From contig JBBDHG010000015.1 of the NCBI GenBank assembly GCA_037951165.1, positions 494,501 to 558,500 on the forward strand: a DNA stretch of 64,000 bases, given 5' to 3'. The DNA comes from Lophius americanus (taxonomy: Eukaryota; Chordata; Actinopteri; Lophiiformes; Lophiidae). Numbering within the stretch: the first letter of the stretch is position 1; every line of letters begins with the position of its first letter. A model generated the notes under the pieces. It did not search any database. It was not told the DNA's origin and saw only the letters and a list, made by a program, of their open reading frames with translations. Of this stretch, positions 44,000 to 55,090 are shown one piece after another. The translations under genes and the position numbers were made by a program.

Positions 44000-44440
44000 C
44001 AGGTTCTCTGATTAGTTACCCAACACCCACTGAATCAGCGGTGACCCTTGAATGTAATATTCCTTCCCTATAAAGCTACATCATCGCCGCTCAATTTCAC
44101 CACATTAAATCTGGCCTCCTTGGCCCCGTTATCAAATATATATTTACCGAGGGTAGCCCATAAAACCCTGTATTACTTTTCAAACTGTTATCCTACACCA
44201 GGTATAGTAGGAGTCATTTAATGGGTCATATTAAATGGCCAATTGAGGTGTAACATGCTATGGTTTTATTTCGGTTGTAAGTGATGGTGACACATGAGAG
44301 CATAAACTCACAGACCGTTAAATGAACCCATGAATTAATTTTATGTACGCACATGTGTGTGGACATGTGTGGCACTAAACGACTCCATCTTTAGAGGCCG
44401 CTCATTTGCCTGTGCTGTTAACCAGTGTGCGTATGCACAG
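44000..44440. promoter_or_regulatory. Strongest candidate conserved non-coding element
   Basis: About 440 bases without repeats or low complexity. They include CCTCCTTGGCCCCGTTATCA, GGTAGCCCATAAAACCCTGT, GAGTCATTTAATGGGTCATA, TTAAATGGCCAATTGAGGTG and ATGAACCCATGAATTAATTT. Dense homeobox-, GATA- and MEF2-like words in non-coding, stop-rich sequence are typical of developmental enhancers. Confidence 0.35.
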
Positions 44441-45180
44441 CTGAGAAGTCCAGATCCGGGTGGTAAAATAATGTAGTGTACGTAGAATTTTAACAAATAC
44501 ATTAAAATCTTATGAACTCCCTCTGTTCTCCTGCGCGAACTGTGGCGATAGAATCGCGAACAATCGGAGCAGCCGCGAAGTAGTCACCCGAGGAAGGGAG
44601 TGAATAAATGGCTTAGGGTAGATCCAAGAGGGGAATCGAAAAAAAACGCTTTATTAATGTTTCCCGAATCCAAACCTTTCATCTATGCAATGTCAGGACT
44701 TGTATCTTATGCTGACCAGTAGTTGTGTGTTCCCCTTCTGCACAAACCGAACTCCCAATTGGTCTTTTTTTAGCTTGTGGAAAAAACTATGATGTGGAGC
44801 TGGAGCCCAGGAACCAGAACCTGAAGAAAACCAGCTGTAATCATCCTGTTCCTGAGAGGGTGACAGGACAAAGACCAGACTGGTTGATCACTTTCATTAA
44901 TTTGATTTGATTAGCAACACAAATTCATAACAATTGGGTTCAACTATTATATTTTTCCATTGTATTTGTTTATATATTGTTTTGTTTTTCTGTCGGCATT
45001 TTCTAAAATGAAATCAAAAATACATCGTACCTCTTCGACATGCATCTATTCTCTTTGGGGTTGATACAACCTTTCCTGCAGGAAACTTCAGAGACGTCTA
45101 GAGGCCTGGCTGTTGGTCACATACGACTTCACCTCCGCCCCTGCAGTCTGACATCCACCACGGTTCCACTGGAGAGAGAG
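44441..45180. other. No supported feature
   Basis: 44515-44690 has a few CGCGAA words (GCGCGAACTGTGGCGATAGA), unusual for the AT-rich surroundings. No gene evidence. Confidence 0.4.
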
Positions 45181-45940
45181 ACGGAGAACGTAGAGAAGAG
45201 AGAGCGAGCGAAGAGAAGAGAGGGAGAACGTAGAGAAGAGAGGGAGAGCGAAGAAAAGAGACGGAGAACGTAGAGAAGAGAGGGAGAACGTAGAGAAGAG
45301 AGGGAGAACGTGGAGAAGAGAGGGAGAGGAAAGAGTAGAGAGGGAGAACGTAGAGAAGAGAGGGAGAACGTAGAGAAGAGAGGGAGAACGTAGAGAAGAG
45401 AGGGAGAACGTAGAGAAGAGAGGGAGAGCAAAGAGTAGAGAGGGAGAACGTGGAGAAGAGAGGGAGAGTAAAGAGTAGAGAGGGAGAACGTAGAGAAGAG
45501 AGGGAGAACGTAGAGAAGAGAGGGAGAACGTAGAGAAGAGAGGGAGAACGTAGAGAAGAGAGGGAGAGTAAAGAGTAGAGAGGGAGAACGTAGAGAAGAG
45601 AGGGAGAACGTAGAGAAGAGAGGGAGAACGTAGAGAAGAGAGGGAGAACGTAGAGAAGAGACGGAGAACGTAGAGAAGAGAGGGAGAGCGTAGAGAAGAG
45701 AGGGAGAACGTAGAGAAGAGACGGAGAACGTAGAGAAGAGACGGAGAACGTAGAGAAGAGAGGGAGAGCGTAGAGAAGAGAGGGAGAACGTAGAGAAGAG
45801 AGGGAGAGCGTAGAGAAGAGAGGGAGAACGTAGAGAAGAGAGGGAGAACGTAGAGAAGAGACGGAGAACGTAGAGAAGAGAGGGAGAGCGTAGAGAAGAG
45901 AGGGAGAACGTAGAGAAGAGAGGGAGAGCGAAGAGGAAAA
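45181..45940 (+). repeat. 20-bp minisatellite, 38 units
   Basis: Consensus AGGGAGAACGTAGAGAAGAG repeats exactly every 20 bases with no indel until the last unit. Variants are A to G at position 8, ACGG at the start, TGGAG in the middle, and an AAAGAGTAGAG form at 45321, 45421, 45461 and 45561. The unit is purine-rich with one ACGT palindrome. Because 20 is not a multiple of 3 and no frame stop arises on the minus strand, a 285-codon minus frame crosses the array with a 20-residue period. I regard that frame as an artefact. Confidence 0.98.
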
Positions 45941-46022
45941 GAAGCCAGGAAAGGAAGAAGTGACTACGTCTCTTATATCTTACCAAGAATTAAGCATCTT
46001 TTAATCCCCATCATGCACACAG

Positions 46023-46056
46023 ACACACACACACACACACACATACACACACACAC
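46023..46056 (+). repeat. (CA)n microsatellite
   Basis: CA units with one CATA interruption. Confidence 0.95.
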
Positions 46057-46384
46057 AAAACCGGAACAGGATACGCAAAACCAGAAAGCCTAATGGGCAA
46101 CCACTTCCTCATGGGGCACCTCCTTTGTTTGTGGATGTGCACATGAAGTATACAAAACGTTGTTAGTTCCCATATGAGCACGGATGTATTACACCCCCAC
46201 AGAAAACAAAACAGGCATGTATGAAGAAGAAGTCATAATTATACACGAGCAGGAAGAATGCAAGATGCAAAAGCACAGAATGAGAAGATAGCCTGCAAGC
46301 TAATTCCATTTCTTTTTCATAACAGAGCCTGTATTTGAAATGACAGATAATTTGATCCCCTGTGTTGATATATATACCATCTCC

Positions 46385-46618
46385 TACCAAATTATGGGCC
46401 TGAAAACCTTTTGGAGACAAAGCTCCCTCTAGTGTCAGAAATATACAACCCACCTTTCCCAAAATCAATCCAGTTCCTCTTTGCAGCAAGCTCTACCTAC
46501 ATGTGGGTACATCGTTTGAAAATGATCAATGAAATAGGTTTGTGTTATCGCGTTAACACGAACGATGTACGGCCACAACGACTATCACAATTATAGCATC
46601 CCCGACTTTAAAGGGGTT
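46385..46618 (-). repeat. F1, - strand, hairpin-side half
   Basis: TACCAAATTATGGGCCTGAA, box 1 as AGCTCCCTCTAGTG (46421-46434), CCACCTTTCCCAAAATCAAT, CATGTGGGTACATCGTTTGA, GCGTTAACACGAACGATGTA and TCCCCGACTTTAAAGGGG (hairpin end). The distal half is missing. There are small insertions near the 'tctacctac' segment. Confidence 0.86.
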
Positions 46619-47689
46619 TTATGACCTTCAAACATTTAACGGCTATTGTCTTCACCAAAAACAGAAAAAGACTCTCCTATTGGGCTTTAGGTCTAAAAGC
46701 TGACACGTAGTAGTTGACCTTGTGTATCTGAAATCCATCCCTCCATCATCTATAATCCCTTCTCCCAGCTGGCAGGAGGCCCTTTATACCTCGGCCATTA
46801 TTTCATCACAGCGCCAGGATTCAAAAACGCCTAAATAAAAACAAACGCGACAAAGAAATAGTGTGGAAAACAGTGGAATTTGCTGTATGTATTTCTTTAT
46901 GTGTGCATCTACTGTAATTAAATAAATATGATCTGGAAGAAAAAAAAATCTGGAAAGATTTCTGGATATTTCAGTTTCAATTATTTGTGTTTATTTGGAA
47001 TTTCTCATCTTCCAGAGACCCAGAGGTCCATCGTGTCGAATACAAAAGAGACAGAAAAATGATATTTGATGAGTAAAGGTCTTTGTTTGTGAAGGGGGTT
47101 TGGGGGCCATGGCTTCATTTACTGGCTAACACCATCATGTATAGTAGACCAGGCTGATCCTCCTCTTATTGCCAGATTAAACTGATGGTAGCTTTAACGG
47201 TCACCTTTAGTTTATTCTCAAACATTTTGTATTTAGCTTTCCATAGAATGCTAAAAGGTATTCAGTGAGTTTTCTCTCACTAACTCTGTGCTCAGAACAT
47301 AATCGCAAGTCATCAGCTCTAATCTCAACATCACCCTCAGCATCACCTGCCTTCCACCAGTAATGGTGTTAGGACAGAACCGGACCCGCCATATCCAAGC
47401 AAAAACCACAGATTTTGTAGTAGATGACGGTTTAGGCAGGAAGACTACCACTCTGCACACTCATGCTCAATCTTAATTTGCTACTTTGCGAGCCCCTTTA
47501 CTTCATCACTGCCCTGTCTCTACAGAACCGCAGAATTTTATTTCATCAGCCTCATCAGTCTCAGTACACTCATCAGCCGCCACCACCAGCAGCAGCTGGT
47601 TGTCTTGCTGCTGCTCGTTGCAAGTCCTCCTCAATCCCCTCTATAAGCTGGTGGCCTGGTGAGGAACCAGGGAGTCTAGTCACATCATC
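46619..47689. other. No gene seen; fish repeat words at 46735-46800
   Basis: CCATCCCTCCATCATCTATA and CTTCTCCCAGCTGGCAGGAG resemble a diverged fish dispersed repeat. The rest is unannotated. Confidence 0.4.
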
Positions 47690-48075
47690 CACTCCAGTAT
47701 CAGTATCAAGACTTCAAACACAACACCCTGCAGCAGTCATTGTTATTTGTGGAGACCCACGCCACACTGAACCATTCACTTTCTGACTTTTATCCGCCTG
47801 TGATTTCCCCCCACCAGAAAGAACAAGACAATAGACCTCCTGTATGCAAATGTCAGAGAGAGGCATCCCGAGCCTCTCCCTTCCCCCACAGGGACAATCT
47901 GATCAAAGCCGGAGCTTGCTTCAGCCACAGAACACGCCACGTGTATGAGGGCAACCCAGAACCACCCCATCAATCAGGAAATGCTCACCTGAGACTTGGG
48001 AGGCCCTCAGGGACTGCTGTGAGCGAGATACCTGGAGTGATCCACAGGGACCCGAGGATATCAAGAGAGTAAGAG
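47690..48075 (+). mobile_element. Decayed LINE endonuclease-domain fragment
   Basis: Plus-strand frames give, in order, LQTQHPAAVIVICGD (APE-type endonuclease 'hPdA-h-V-x-G-D-F-N'), HATLNHSLSDFY, NKTIDLLYANVREA, QGQSDQSRSLLQPQNTPRV ('G-x-S-D-H-x-x-x-L-x-P-x-Y-x-P-x-V') and CSPETWEALRDC ('W-T-x-E-x-x-x-A-L-x-D-C-F'). This is the C-terminal half of a fish LINE endonuclease and its linker. Phe-Asn after GD and the second catalytic His of SDH are lost. Several frameshifts make it non-functional. Confidence 0.72.
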
Positions 48076-48259
48076 ACACACGATTATGAGATATGTTCTA
48101 GTTTTAGTCTCATACTGTAAGAATAACTCATACTGGAAGAATAAACCGTGTGCCATGTAAAGCCGAAGCACCAAGCACAGACATTGGGACAGATTCTGGA
48201 CTTTCTCAATTTATAGTTGAGATGCCGGATGTTTTTTTCCAATCCCAGATGATGTGGCT

Positions 48260-48560
48260 GAGGATGATTCACCTGATGATCAAAGCTTTACAAACCTTCT
48301 TGTTTGCTGCTGCCTTTTATTATATCTTTAAATTCTAAAACGATTTTCGTTTTTATCTTTCCTATGAAAACACTGAATCATGTCTGAGAGGGAAAGGGCT
48401 TAAACAGTTGATTTTCTTCTAGTCTAGCTCTTTTCTAGCTTTTATATAATCTGTCTTAATGCTTTTATCACTGTTTTAAATAGGTCTTAGTGTTCTTTTG
48501 CACTTAAAATTGCCCTGTTGATGAAATGTGCGTTATAAATAAAGTTGCCTTGCCTTGATG
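48260..48560 (+). mobile_element. L2-like LINE 3' end
   Basis: LQTFLFAAAFYY followed by a stop matches the C-terminal 'LKTFLFxTAF' of L2-like ORF2. The 3' UTR ends in CACTTAAAATTGCCCTGTTG, AAATGTGCGTTATAAATAAA and GTTGCCTTGCCTTG, the standard fish L2-like tail. The gap from the endonuclease fragment (about 185 bases) is far too short to hold an RT, so these are separate insertions or a deletion product. Confidence 0.72.
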
Positions 48561-48917
48561 AAGGACTTACAGGTCCCTGAGAAGAAGCCGTGCTTTGCAA
48601 GTTGACAGGAAGAAGACTCCATTGGGGGATATTCTACCAATTATATGAACTGACTTTGTTGTTTTGACAGTACGGGACTTACCGGGTCCCAAAGGAGGGC
48701 GGTACATGGAAGTTTTCCATTCTATACATCTAAAATCACATACGGTTGATTCTCACTGTGTTTTACACGTAGCGCAGAAACGTAGCGTGTCAGACTCAAG
48801 GACTCAAACTGACTCGCAGCCTGAAAAGTCGACTCTATTCACAGACACTGATGGCGATCTTCACTCAATGAAACCAACACACTGCCTGTTATTTACCCTG
48901 ATGGAAGTGATTCTGTT

Positions 48918-48937
48918 TGGCCACTTGAGGGCAGGAG
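48918..48937 (+). promoter_or_regulatory. Weak CTCF-like site
   Basis: TGGCCACTTGAGGGCAGGAG matches most positions of the 20-base CTCF motif but has TG where the core usually has AG. Confidence 0.3.
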
Positions 48938-49731
48938 AAACAAGTTGTGAAAACAACATATGACACACAAATCTTTGGAGGTCATGTGGTAAATATATCA
49001 GGAAGCAGATGCACATCCGTCCAAATCACTACAAGTCAGTAATAATAAAGAGTATTATTGTGAAGTTGGGTTTATGTCACCTGGTGACTGGTCCAACATT
49101 GTTTTGGTCTCTAAAAAAACCTCTTACAGACGTTTCTGGCTCTTTTTCTGAAAGATGCTTCACTTTCTTCACCAGCCATTCTTATACTATTTTTTTCCCG
49201 GTATATAGTCGTGATCAGGTAGAACCCAGTAGGTTGTAGAGTCTCCTGGTACTGGTACTTTTCTGGTGTCATTTGGATTAAGAGTCTTGTGGAGATAAGC
49301 CGAAACTAAAGTGTGCAGTGAAAACCGTGGAGGCCGCTCATCTGTCAGAAGGAATTCTCACTAGAATCCTTAATTCTGGAACAAGGACATCCCGCACACT
49401 GACCAAAATTGCGACTGCTGAGTTCCCACCCAACCCAAAATGACAGCCCAGAGAACCCAACCTATGGTCGATTGAGTAAACAAACACACAAATAATTCTG
49501 GAATGAGTTTTAAACAGCGATGGACGACACGATGCATCCGCCTGCTCTGAACTTCCGAGCGCCAGTAAACCCAAAAGTGGAGTCAGCCACAGTATTAAGA
49601 TATGCTTTTTATGTCTACAGTGCAATTATGAGCAAAATGAGATGTAAAAAAATGTTGTTATTGTCTGTACCCATCATCTTCCACTCAAATTATTCAGTAA
49701 AATGTAACCTCAAATTTACTTTCGTAAATTA

Positions 49732-49763
49732 TAATTGAATATTACATTCGTAATATTCAATTA
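49732..49763. repeat. Inverted repeat, 14-bp arms, 4-base loop
   Basis: TAATTGAATATTAC and GTAATATTCAATTA are exact reverse complements around ATTC. Further AATTCAATATTCAAT words follow directly. Confidence 0.92.
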
Positions 49764-50989
49764 AATAGTCAATTCAATATTCAATGGTGATTCTTAGAAC
49801 AAAACAATCAGAGTCCTTCTGCCACAATAACAGGCCTGACTCTCCTTCTGTAGTTTGTGACGAGATTTCTGAACACATAGACAAGTTCTGAGACCATTCC
49901 TGCGTACAGAAAAAGAAAACCTCTTGACTCTAAAATAAAAGTCATTTCTGCATTAAGCAGCTTAGCTGGGGGAATAAATGACCTGGAATAACGGTTTGTT
50001 CACCGCACTTTGTAACGTCGGCCTGAAGGCATCAGAGAGAATTCCGTGGAAAGAACGTGATCTGATTGGCTGAAAATCTGCTGGTATTAGATGAGGTCCA
50101 TGGAAAGTTGTCTTTTAACAAGATGTCCAGTCCCTATGGAAGAAAAACAGCCTCACTTGGAAAGACTTTTGTCAGTCGAACCATCCCCCTCACAGAGTGT
50201 GGAGTCAGTTTGCAGACACGTCCTCTTCCAGGTGGATCCAGTCCCTTTAAAATTCTTAATCGATGATCCAACGGTTCTAACTGACATTTTGAACTGCTGA
50301 GAGATTTTTTTTGTATCCATTGACAGATTTGTGCATTCCTACATCATTGATGTGTTCTGTGATCTTTACCATTGTGAAAAAGATCAAACAGAGTTAGACC
50401 GGTGTCCCCTCATATTTACACCCCAGTAAAACAGGAAGTCATTGTTCAGCACTTCACATCCCAGGTGAACCTAAAAATATGAAATAGGACAGGAAGTTAC
50501 CTCTTAATCACAGGATGTCCTTGTGGTGGCAAATATTGTCAGAGAAAAATATTTGTTTACGTTAAGAATGTGATTTTTCTTTTGATTATATTAATTGAGT
50601 TAGAGGTTCGAAATTTTGCAAATAATTTGAAATAAAAATCATGGTTGTAGACAATCAAGACGTTTTCCTGCGTCTCATTATATGCATTTTTATAAAGGGT
50701 GAAAGAAGATCTGGAGGCCGCTGTACGCATGTACGCTACACACAAAAACATCAAACTGTCCCTTTACAGATTCACCTTCTTTCATTTCATGCAGTTACAA
50801 GCTGAGCAGAAACCCCTAGTTATCTTTTTTTTGAAAGACCCTGCTATGATCCAGACAAGCATTACACTTAACTGAATCCTCCCTGTGTGCCAAGAGACTA
50901 TCGAAATATTAATCCGGCTCTTGGTCAGAGCACGCCGACAGTCTCTTTTATGAGGTAGTGTACCCACAGAGCCTTTCAGAGCAAGGCTT

Positions 50990-51180
50990 TAGAACAATAG
51001 AGGTTGTTTCCTGGAGCCTCTGAAGCAAATAAATTCTGCCCGTAGGGACCTTTGAAGGGCACATGGCGTTCTCACCAAGCTCCAGTAACTTCTCAGCAGC
51101 AGATAAGTGTTAAATTCTAATGCACTGAATCCCTGCTGCGTGCTGCCATGGAATATCCCCACATAAAAGGAACACGGGGT
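50990..51180. promoter_or_regulatory. Candidate conserved non-coding element
   Basis: Repeat-free block with AGATAAGTGTTAAATTCTAA, GAAGCAAATAAATTCTGCCC and CATGGAATATCCCCACATAA. Confidence 0.28.
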
Positions 51181-51461
51181 TCAAAGGAAATGTAATAGTA
51201 TTAAGAGAGCTACTGTACAAATCAGTGCTGGAACAGGTGTGGAAGAAAGATACTACGAGAAAGAAGCAACGTCCAGACGTTTGGGGCAAGTCTGTAGGCC
51301 TGTGGTGAGCTAATCCTGACCAGACCTGCCTCGTCTGTCTCCAACCAGCGACACCTCATAACACTGACGTGTGTGCGTGTTTAAATATGTGTGCAGGAGG
51401 AGGTAGAGGGACCGGTCCGCTTCATGTTACTCATAAAAAAGGAGACATTCAGGAGAGTTAC

Positions 51462-51976
51462 CGTGCGTGTGTGCGCGTGTCTTTGTGTGTGTGTGTGTGT
51501 GTGTGTATGTGTGTCTGTGTGTGCGTGTGTGTGTATGTGTGTCTGTGTGTTTCTGTGTGTGTGTTTTTGCATGTGTGTGTCATGTGCATTTGAGTGTAAT
51601 TGTGTGTGTCATATGCATGTGTGTGTGTGCGTGTGTATGTGTGTGTGTGCACGTGTGTGTGTGCTTGTGTGCGTGTGTGTAATGTGTTTGCAAGTGTGTG
51701 TTTGTGTGTGTGTGTGTTTTTTGTGTGTGCGTGGGGTCTCTGTGTGTGCGCATGTGTGTCATATTCATGTATATGTGTGTGTGTGTGTGTGTGTGTCATT
51801 TGCATGTGAGAATAATTGTGTGTTCATGAGTGTGTGTGTCTATGTGCATGTGTGTGTTTGCATGTGTGTGCACGTGTGTCATATGCATGTGTGTGCGTGT
51901 GTTTGTGTGTGTGTGTCTGTGTGTGTGTGTGTGTGTGCGTGTGTGTGTGTGTGTGCGTGTGTGTTTGTGTGTGTGC

Positions 51977-52016
<40 letters not shown>

Positions 52017-52030
52017 GTTTGTGTGTGTGC

Positions 52031-52061
<31 letters not shown>

Positions 52062-52063
52062 GG
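51462..52063 (+). repeat. TG-rich complex satellite, ~600 bp
   Basis: TG dinucleotides with TC, GC and TT interruptions, punctuated by GTCATATGCATGTGTG-like words near 51607, 51756, 51794 and 51877. Frames stay open for up to 244 codons (Cys/Val rich) on one strand and as Thr/His-rich frames on the other. None is a protein. Confidence 0.97.
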
Positions 52064-52380
52064 TATCACTGCTAAGGATGTTTTTTTGCCGGCTGAGGGC
52101 AGTTTTATCTTTGAAGCCTCTGTGAGCAGGATTGGAGCATTATGGACTCCTCATTATTATATCCTCATGTCGATGGTCACCTGCCAATCATTTCTCTTTG
52201 CCCCTCTCAGAATTCAAAGATTTGGTCTTAAGGCTGGAGTAACATCCTCAAATATACGACTTACTATTTTAGTAGAATTCTATTATCAGAACGTCCCCAA
52301 GAAAACATGCAGGAGGTCAGGTTATTATTTTATTTTTGTCTGAGTAATGTTTGTAGATCTGTGGCTCAATCAATCTTGTG
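52064..52380. other. No supported feature
   Basis: The start of this stretch prolongs the Cys/Val-rich frame by chance. The rest is unique-looking. Confidence 0.4.
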
Positions 52381-52480
52381 TTTAAAGGAATAGTTCCCAC
52401 AAAAATCAAAAACCATTTGCAGTTTGAAGCAAAAGCGAAGTTATTCAACCCTCACTGTATATCACGTTTAGTACCAAAGA
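52381..52480 (+). mobile_element. Fish DNA-transposon end ('AAAGGAATAGTTCCCACAAA')
   Basis: TTTAAAGGAATAGTTCCCAC and AAAAATCAAAAACC, then CAACCCTCACTG, match the common fish repeat that begins 'ttaaagggatagttcacccaaaaatgaaaa' and continues 'ctcaccctca'. Only one end is recognisable. Confidence 0.55.
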
Positions 52481-52821
52481 TAGCCTTTATCAGCTGATTC
52501 CTAAAACAGTTTAACACCAGTAGAGTTTAAGTAGCTCATAGGAACACATTTTAAAGTTCTGTTATTTTTATAGATTACCGTTGTCTCAAAATGACTGTTT
52601 ACGAATCGGGATTTTGCTCAAACTGCATTTCCTCATTTCTTATTTATGTTTCTCTTGAAATATGGAATCAGATCTCAATGAAAACTACCATGCTAGAATA
52701 AAGACTAACTTCAATGTGCAAAGACGTTCTTTTTCCATAGCTTATGGTTTCGTTGTGGGGGGCAGATTAAAGGGTTAAAATGTGTGTTTGTTTTGGTCAT
52801 ATAGGATTTAAACACTTTCAT

Positions 52822-52883
52822 TTGTGTGTGTGTGTGTCTGTGTGTGTGTGTGTGTATCTGTGTATGTGTGTGTGTGTGTGTGT
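52822..52883 (+). repeat. (TG)n microsatellite
   Basis: TG units with TCTG and TATG interruptions. Confidence 0.95.
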
Positions 52884-52962
52884 TAAGATGTGTTATAGGG
52901 GGGCTTTCTACCATATGGGCTGTTTTACGGTGTGACCCAGTGGATTACATTAGTGGGTGACA

Positions 52963-53240
52963 GATACCCCTTTTCCACCGAGCTGGTTCCAAGGCTAGTC
53001 CGGAGCCAGAGCCTGACTTAGCACCAGCTCTGCTCTAGAGCCAAGAACACATTACGTTGTACGTTACGTAACCCACTTTTCCAACAAAAATAACCTGGTG
53101 CTACGTCGGTGCTGGTGCTAGTGCCAGCGCCTCGTTGGTTCAACCCGCGTACCTCCTAAGAACCTGTTTGCTATTCCATTGGCCAGGAGCCAAGTCACGG
53201 CGTTATCGGAGAAGCAAATTGGCAGGAATCTCGTATGCAG
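52963..53240 (+). mobile_element. Probable non-autonomous hAT-like DNA transposon
   Basis: CTTTTCCACCGAGCTGGTTC, CAAGGCTAGTCCGGAGCCAG and AGCCTGACTTAGCACCAGCT, then ACCCACTTTTCCAACAAAAA and GGTGCTGGTGCTAGTGCCAG, follow the layout of fish elements rich in 'ttttccaccga', 'ggttcc' and 'gagccag' words. No transposase is present. Terminal repeats are not resolved. Confidence 0.5.
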
Positions 53241-53619
53241 AACATTGTTTCTTCAATCACTTCATAACTCCTTTCTCCACACGAGGCAGACTTCTGAGCG
53301 GCGACAAATGGAAATGGTAAATACCACGGCGGGGAGAACAGCAGCAAACATATTCACACACAAACATGTGTGTAAATGTTTACCCATAAACATGGCCTCA
53401 GTTTTCTCTCTACTTCTTTCTCCCACGCTTTCCCTTCCACACCTTATGAACGTCGTCTCTACTCCAACACTGCACCAAGATAGTTGAGAGATCGCAAATG
53501 CTTGAAACAAGGGCCTTTGGGAAGATAGGGAATATTCAGAGTCAGCCTAAAATCACCTGTCTGTGGTAAACCAGCAAAATAAACTAGACAGAATAAAAGA
53601 TATTCAGAGGGAAAAGTGC
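53241..53619. other. No supported feature
   Basis: Overlapping short frames on both strands, no domain character. Confidence 0.4.
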
Positions 53620-53740
53620 TTCGAAGTCATATTCAAAGCTTTTATCGTCAAATGCACACTTAAAAAGAAGTTTCCCTGTGCAATAAAAATTCGTTTTTTG
53701 CCTTCCACTCTGAATGTCGTTCAGCCATAAACACAAGAGT
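53620..53740 (-). mobile_element. Retroposon 3' end, reverse orientation
   Basis: TCAAAGCTTTTATCGTCAAA and TGCACACTTAAAAAGAAGTT, then CCCTGTGCAATAAAAATTCG, correspond to the complement of a fish LINE end ('...gcacaatgacaataaaagcttttga'). Confidence 0.5.
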
Positions 53741-54374
53741 GAAATTGAAGAAAAGAAAAATATGAAATATAAAAAAAGTCAGTCAGAAATCTGGGGATTT
53801 TTCCTTAATGCATAAATCGAAACAAAAAAAAAGGTGCAACTGTATAATATTATTGAATTATGCCCACTAAGTTTGGTAGTGCTAGCCCGGGTTGTTTTCC
53901 AGATACATAAATAATAGATAAATAACATTACAGAGAAATATAGACTTTGCTGAGAATTCAAATTTACATACACAACTTTTTTATTCTGGTTAATATGTGC
54001 GGTTTTGAATAAATACTACATAAACAAGGGTTTATTTTCCCCTAGAAAGGTTTTTAAAAACATCACAGTGTTTTCAATGTGGAGAAAAATCGGTAGACGG
54101 TAAACCTTGACGGCAAAGTTCTTTATAAAATATTCAATATTGACTTTCTTCACGAAAAATGTCGTCCTAGTTATATTTAAGTTTTCCATTGCACATAATA
54201 CATTAAGTGTCTTAGAACGACATAAGTCATGAGTTCGTATTATTGTATAGACATAAATCTTACTTTCACTTTCTTGTTTGTGACAGTAAAGGATTTTTTA
54301 CCTCAATTCTATCAACTCTTTATATTTTCACAGTAAAATTGTGTGTTTTCCTCATATTATGAAATTGCAACTAG
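53741..54374. other. No supported feature, A/T-rich
   Basis: A10 runs and AT-rich sequence only. Confidence 0.45.
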
Positions 54375-55090
54375 GCTTAAGCTATTTGCAGCAAGGGTAT
54401 ATCCCCCCAAAAAGCCCCCAATCCACTGCGTCATACAGCCATAAACCTGATTGACGTCTCAAATTAAATGTGACTCATTTAAAAACCTCAAACAGCCCAT
54501 ATTGACGCGACCTAGATATTTTCTATGAAGTCAGCAATATGGTCTCGGATCACATCCCATAGTGACTCAACAATGAAAATGAACACAGTTAACAATTTCT
54601 CTGAGCTCAGTCATAAAACAAGACAGATTTCATGAGGCAGTTTATACCAGCTAAATTTAGACGCAATTGGATTAAATGTCGGGAAATTAGTGATGAGGAA
54701 AATGTATTTTCCACAAAAGGTTCCCCTTAGTGAGTAAAATACAAACTAATATAGTCAAAATTAGAGTAAAATATGACACATCTGGTAAAGTCAATACATA
54801 TGCGATACATGTTTTGACTTAGTTGGACAAACAGTTAGGAAACTCCAAAAAGCTGGTTTCTTCGTTTGAAAACATAAAACCCCCCCTAGTGGGTCAAATA
54901 TGACATATAGAAGATAGATCTCTTTAATTTGGTTCATATTCATCAAATTCGGACTAAATCGGAACAACGGTTGAGCAATTATTTCCCTAAAACATCTGGA
55001 GCTAAAGCTCCCCCTAGTGTTAAAACTATGCAACTGACCTTTCCCAAAATGAATCCATTTTTTTCTGCATTAGCAAGGATTCTATCATTT
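54375..55090 (-). repeat. Dispersed repeat F1, long-arm copy
   Basis: GCAAGGGTATATCCCCCCAA and AAAGCCCCCAATCCACTGCG start the distal end. The long arm (ACAGCCCATATTGACGCGAC, GATCACATCCCATAGTGACT) follows as at 42.1 kb. Three boxes come next: 54720 (TTCCCCTTAGTG), 54883 (CCCCCCTAGTGGG) and 55006-55019 (AGCTCCCCCTAGTG). The hairpin side breaks off in the GAAGAACTGG block. A (GGAGA)n tract follows about 170 bases later. Confidence 0.88.
55006..55019 (-). promoter_or_regulatory. CTCF-like core in F1 box 1
   Basis: The minus strand reads CACTAGGGGGAGCT. Confidence 0.4.

Larger units (their letters stand above)
48561..50985. other. No gene seen; 2.4 kb of unique-looking sequence
   Basis: Overlapping frames up to 99 codons have no domain character. 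50120-50450 has words (ACATCATTGATGTGTTCTGTG, GTGTCCCCTCATATTTACAC) that suggest an old transposon, but I cannot name it. Confidence 0.4.

Noticed and set aside
45129..45986. 285-codon minus-strand open frame, Ser/Leu/Phe rich
   Set aside because: It is the translation of the 20-bp minisatellite; the 20-residue period follows from the DNA period, and it has no unique domain.
51391..52125. 244-codon Cys/Val-rich open frame
   Set aside because: Product of the TG-rich satellite. All frames on both strands are open for the same reason.
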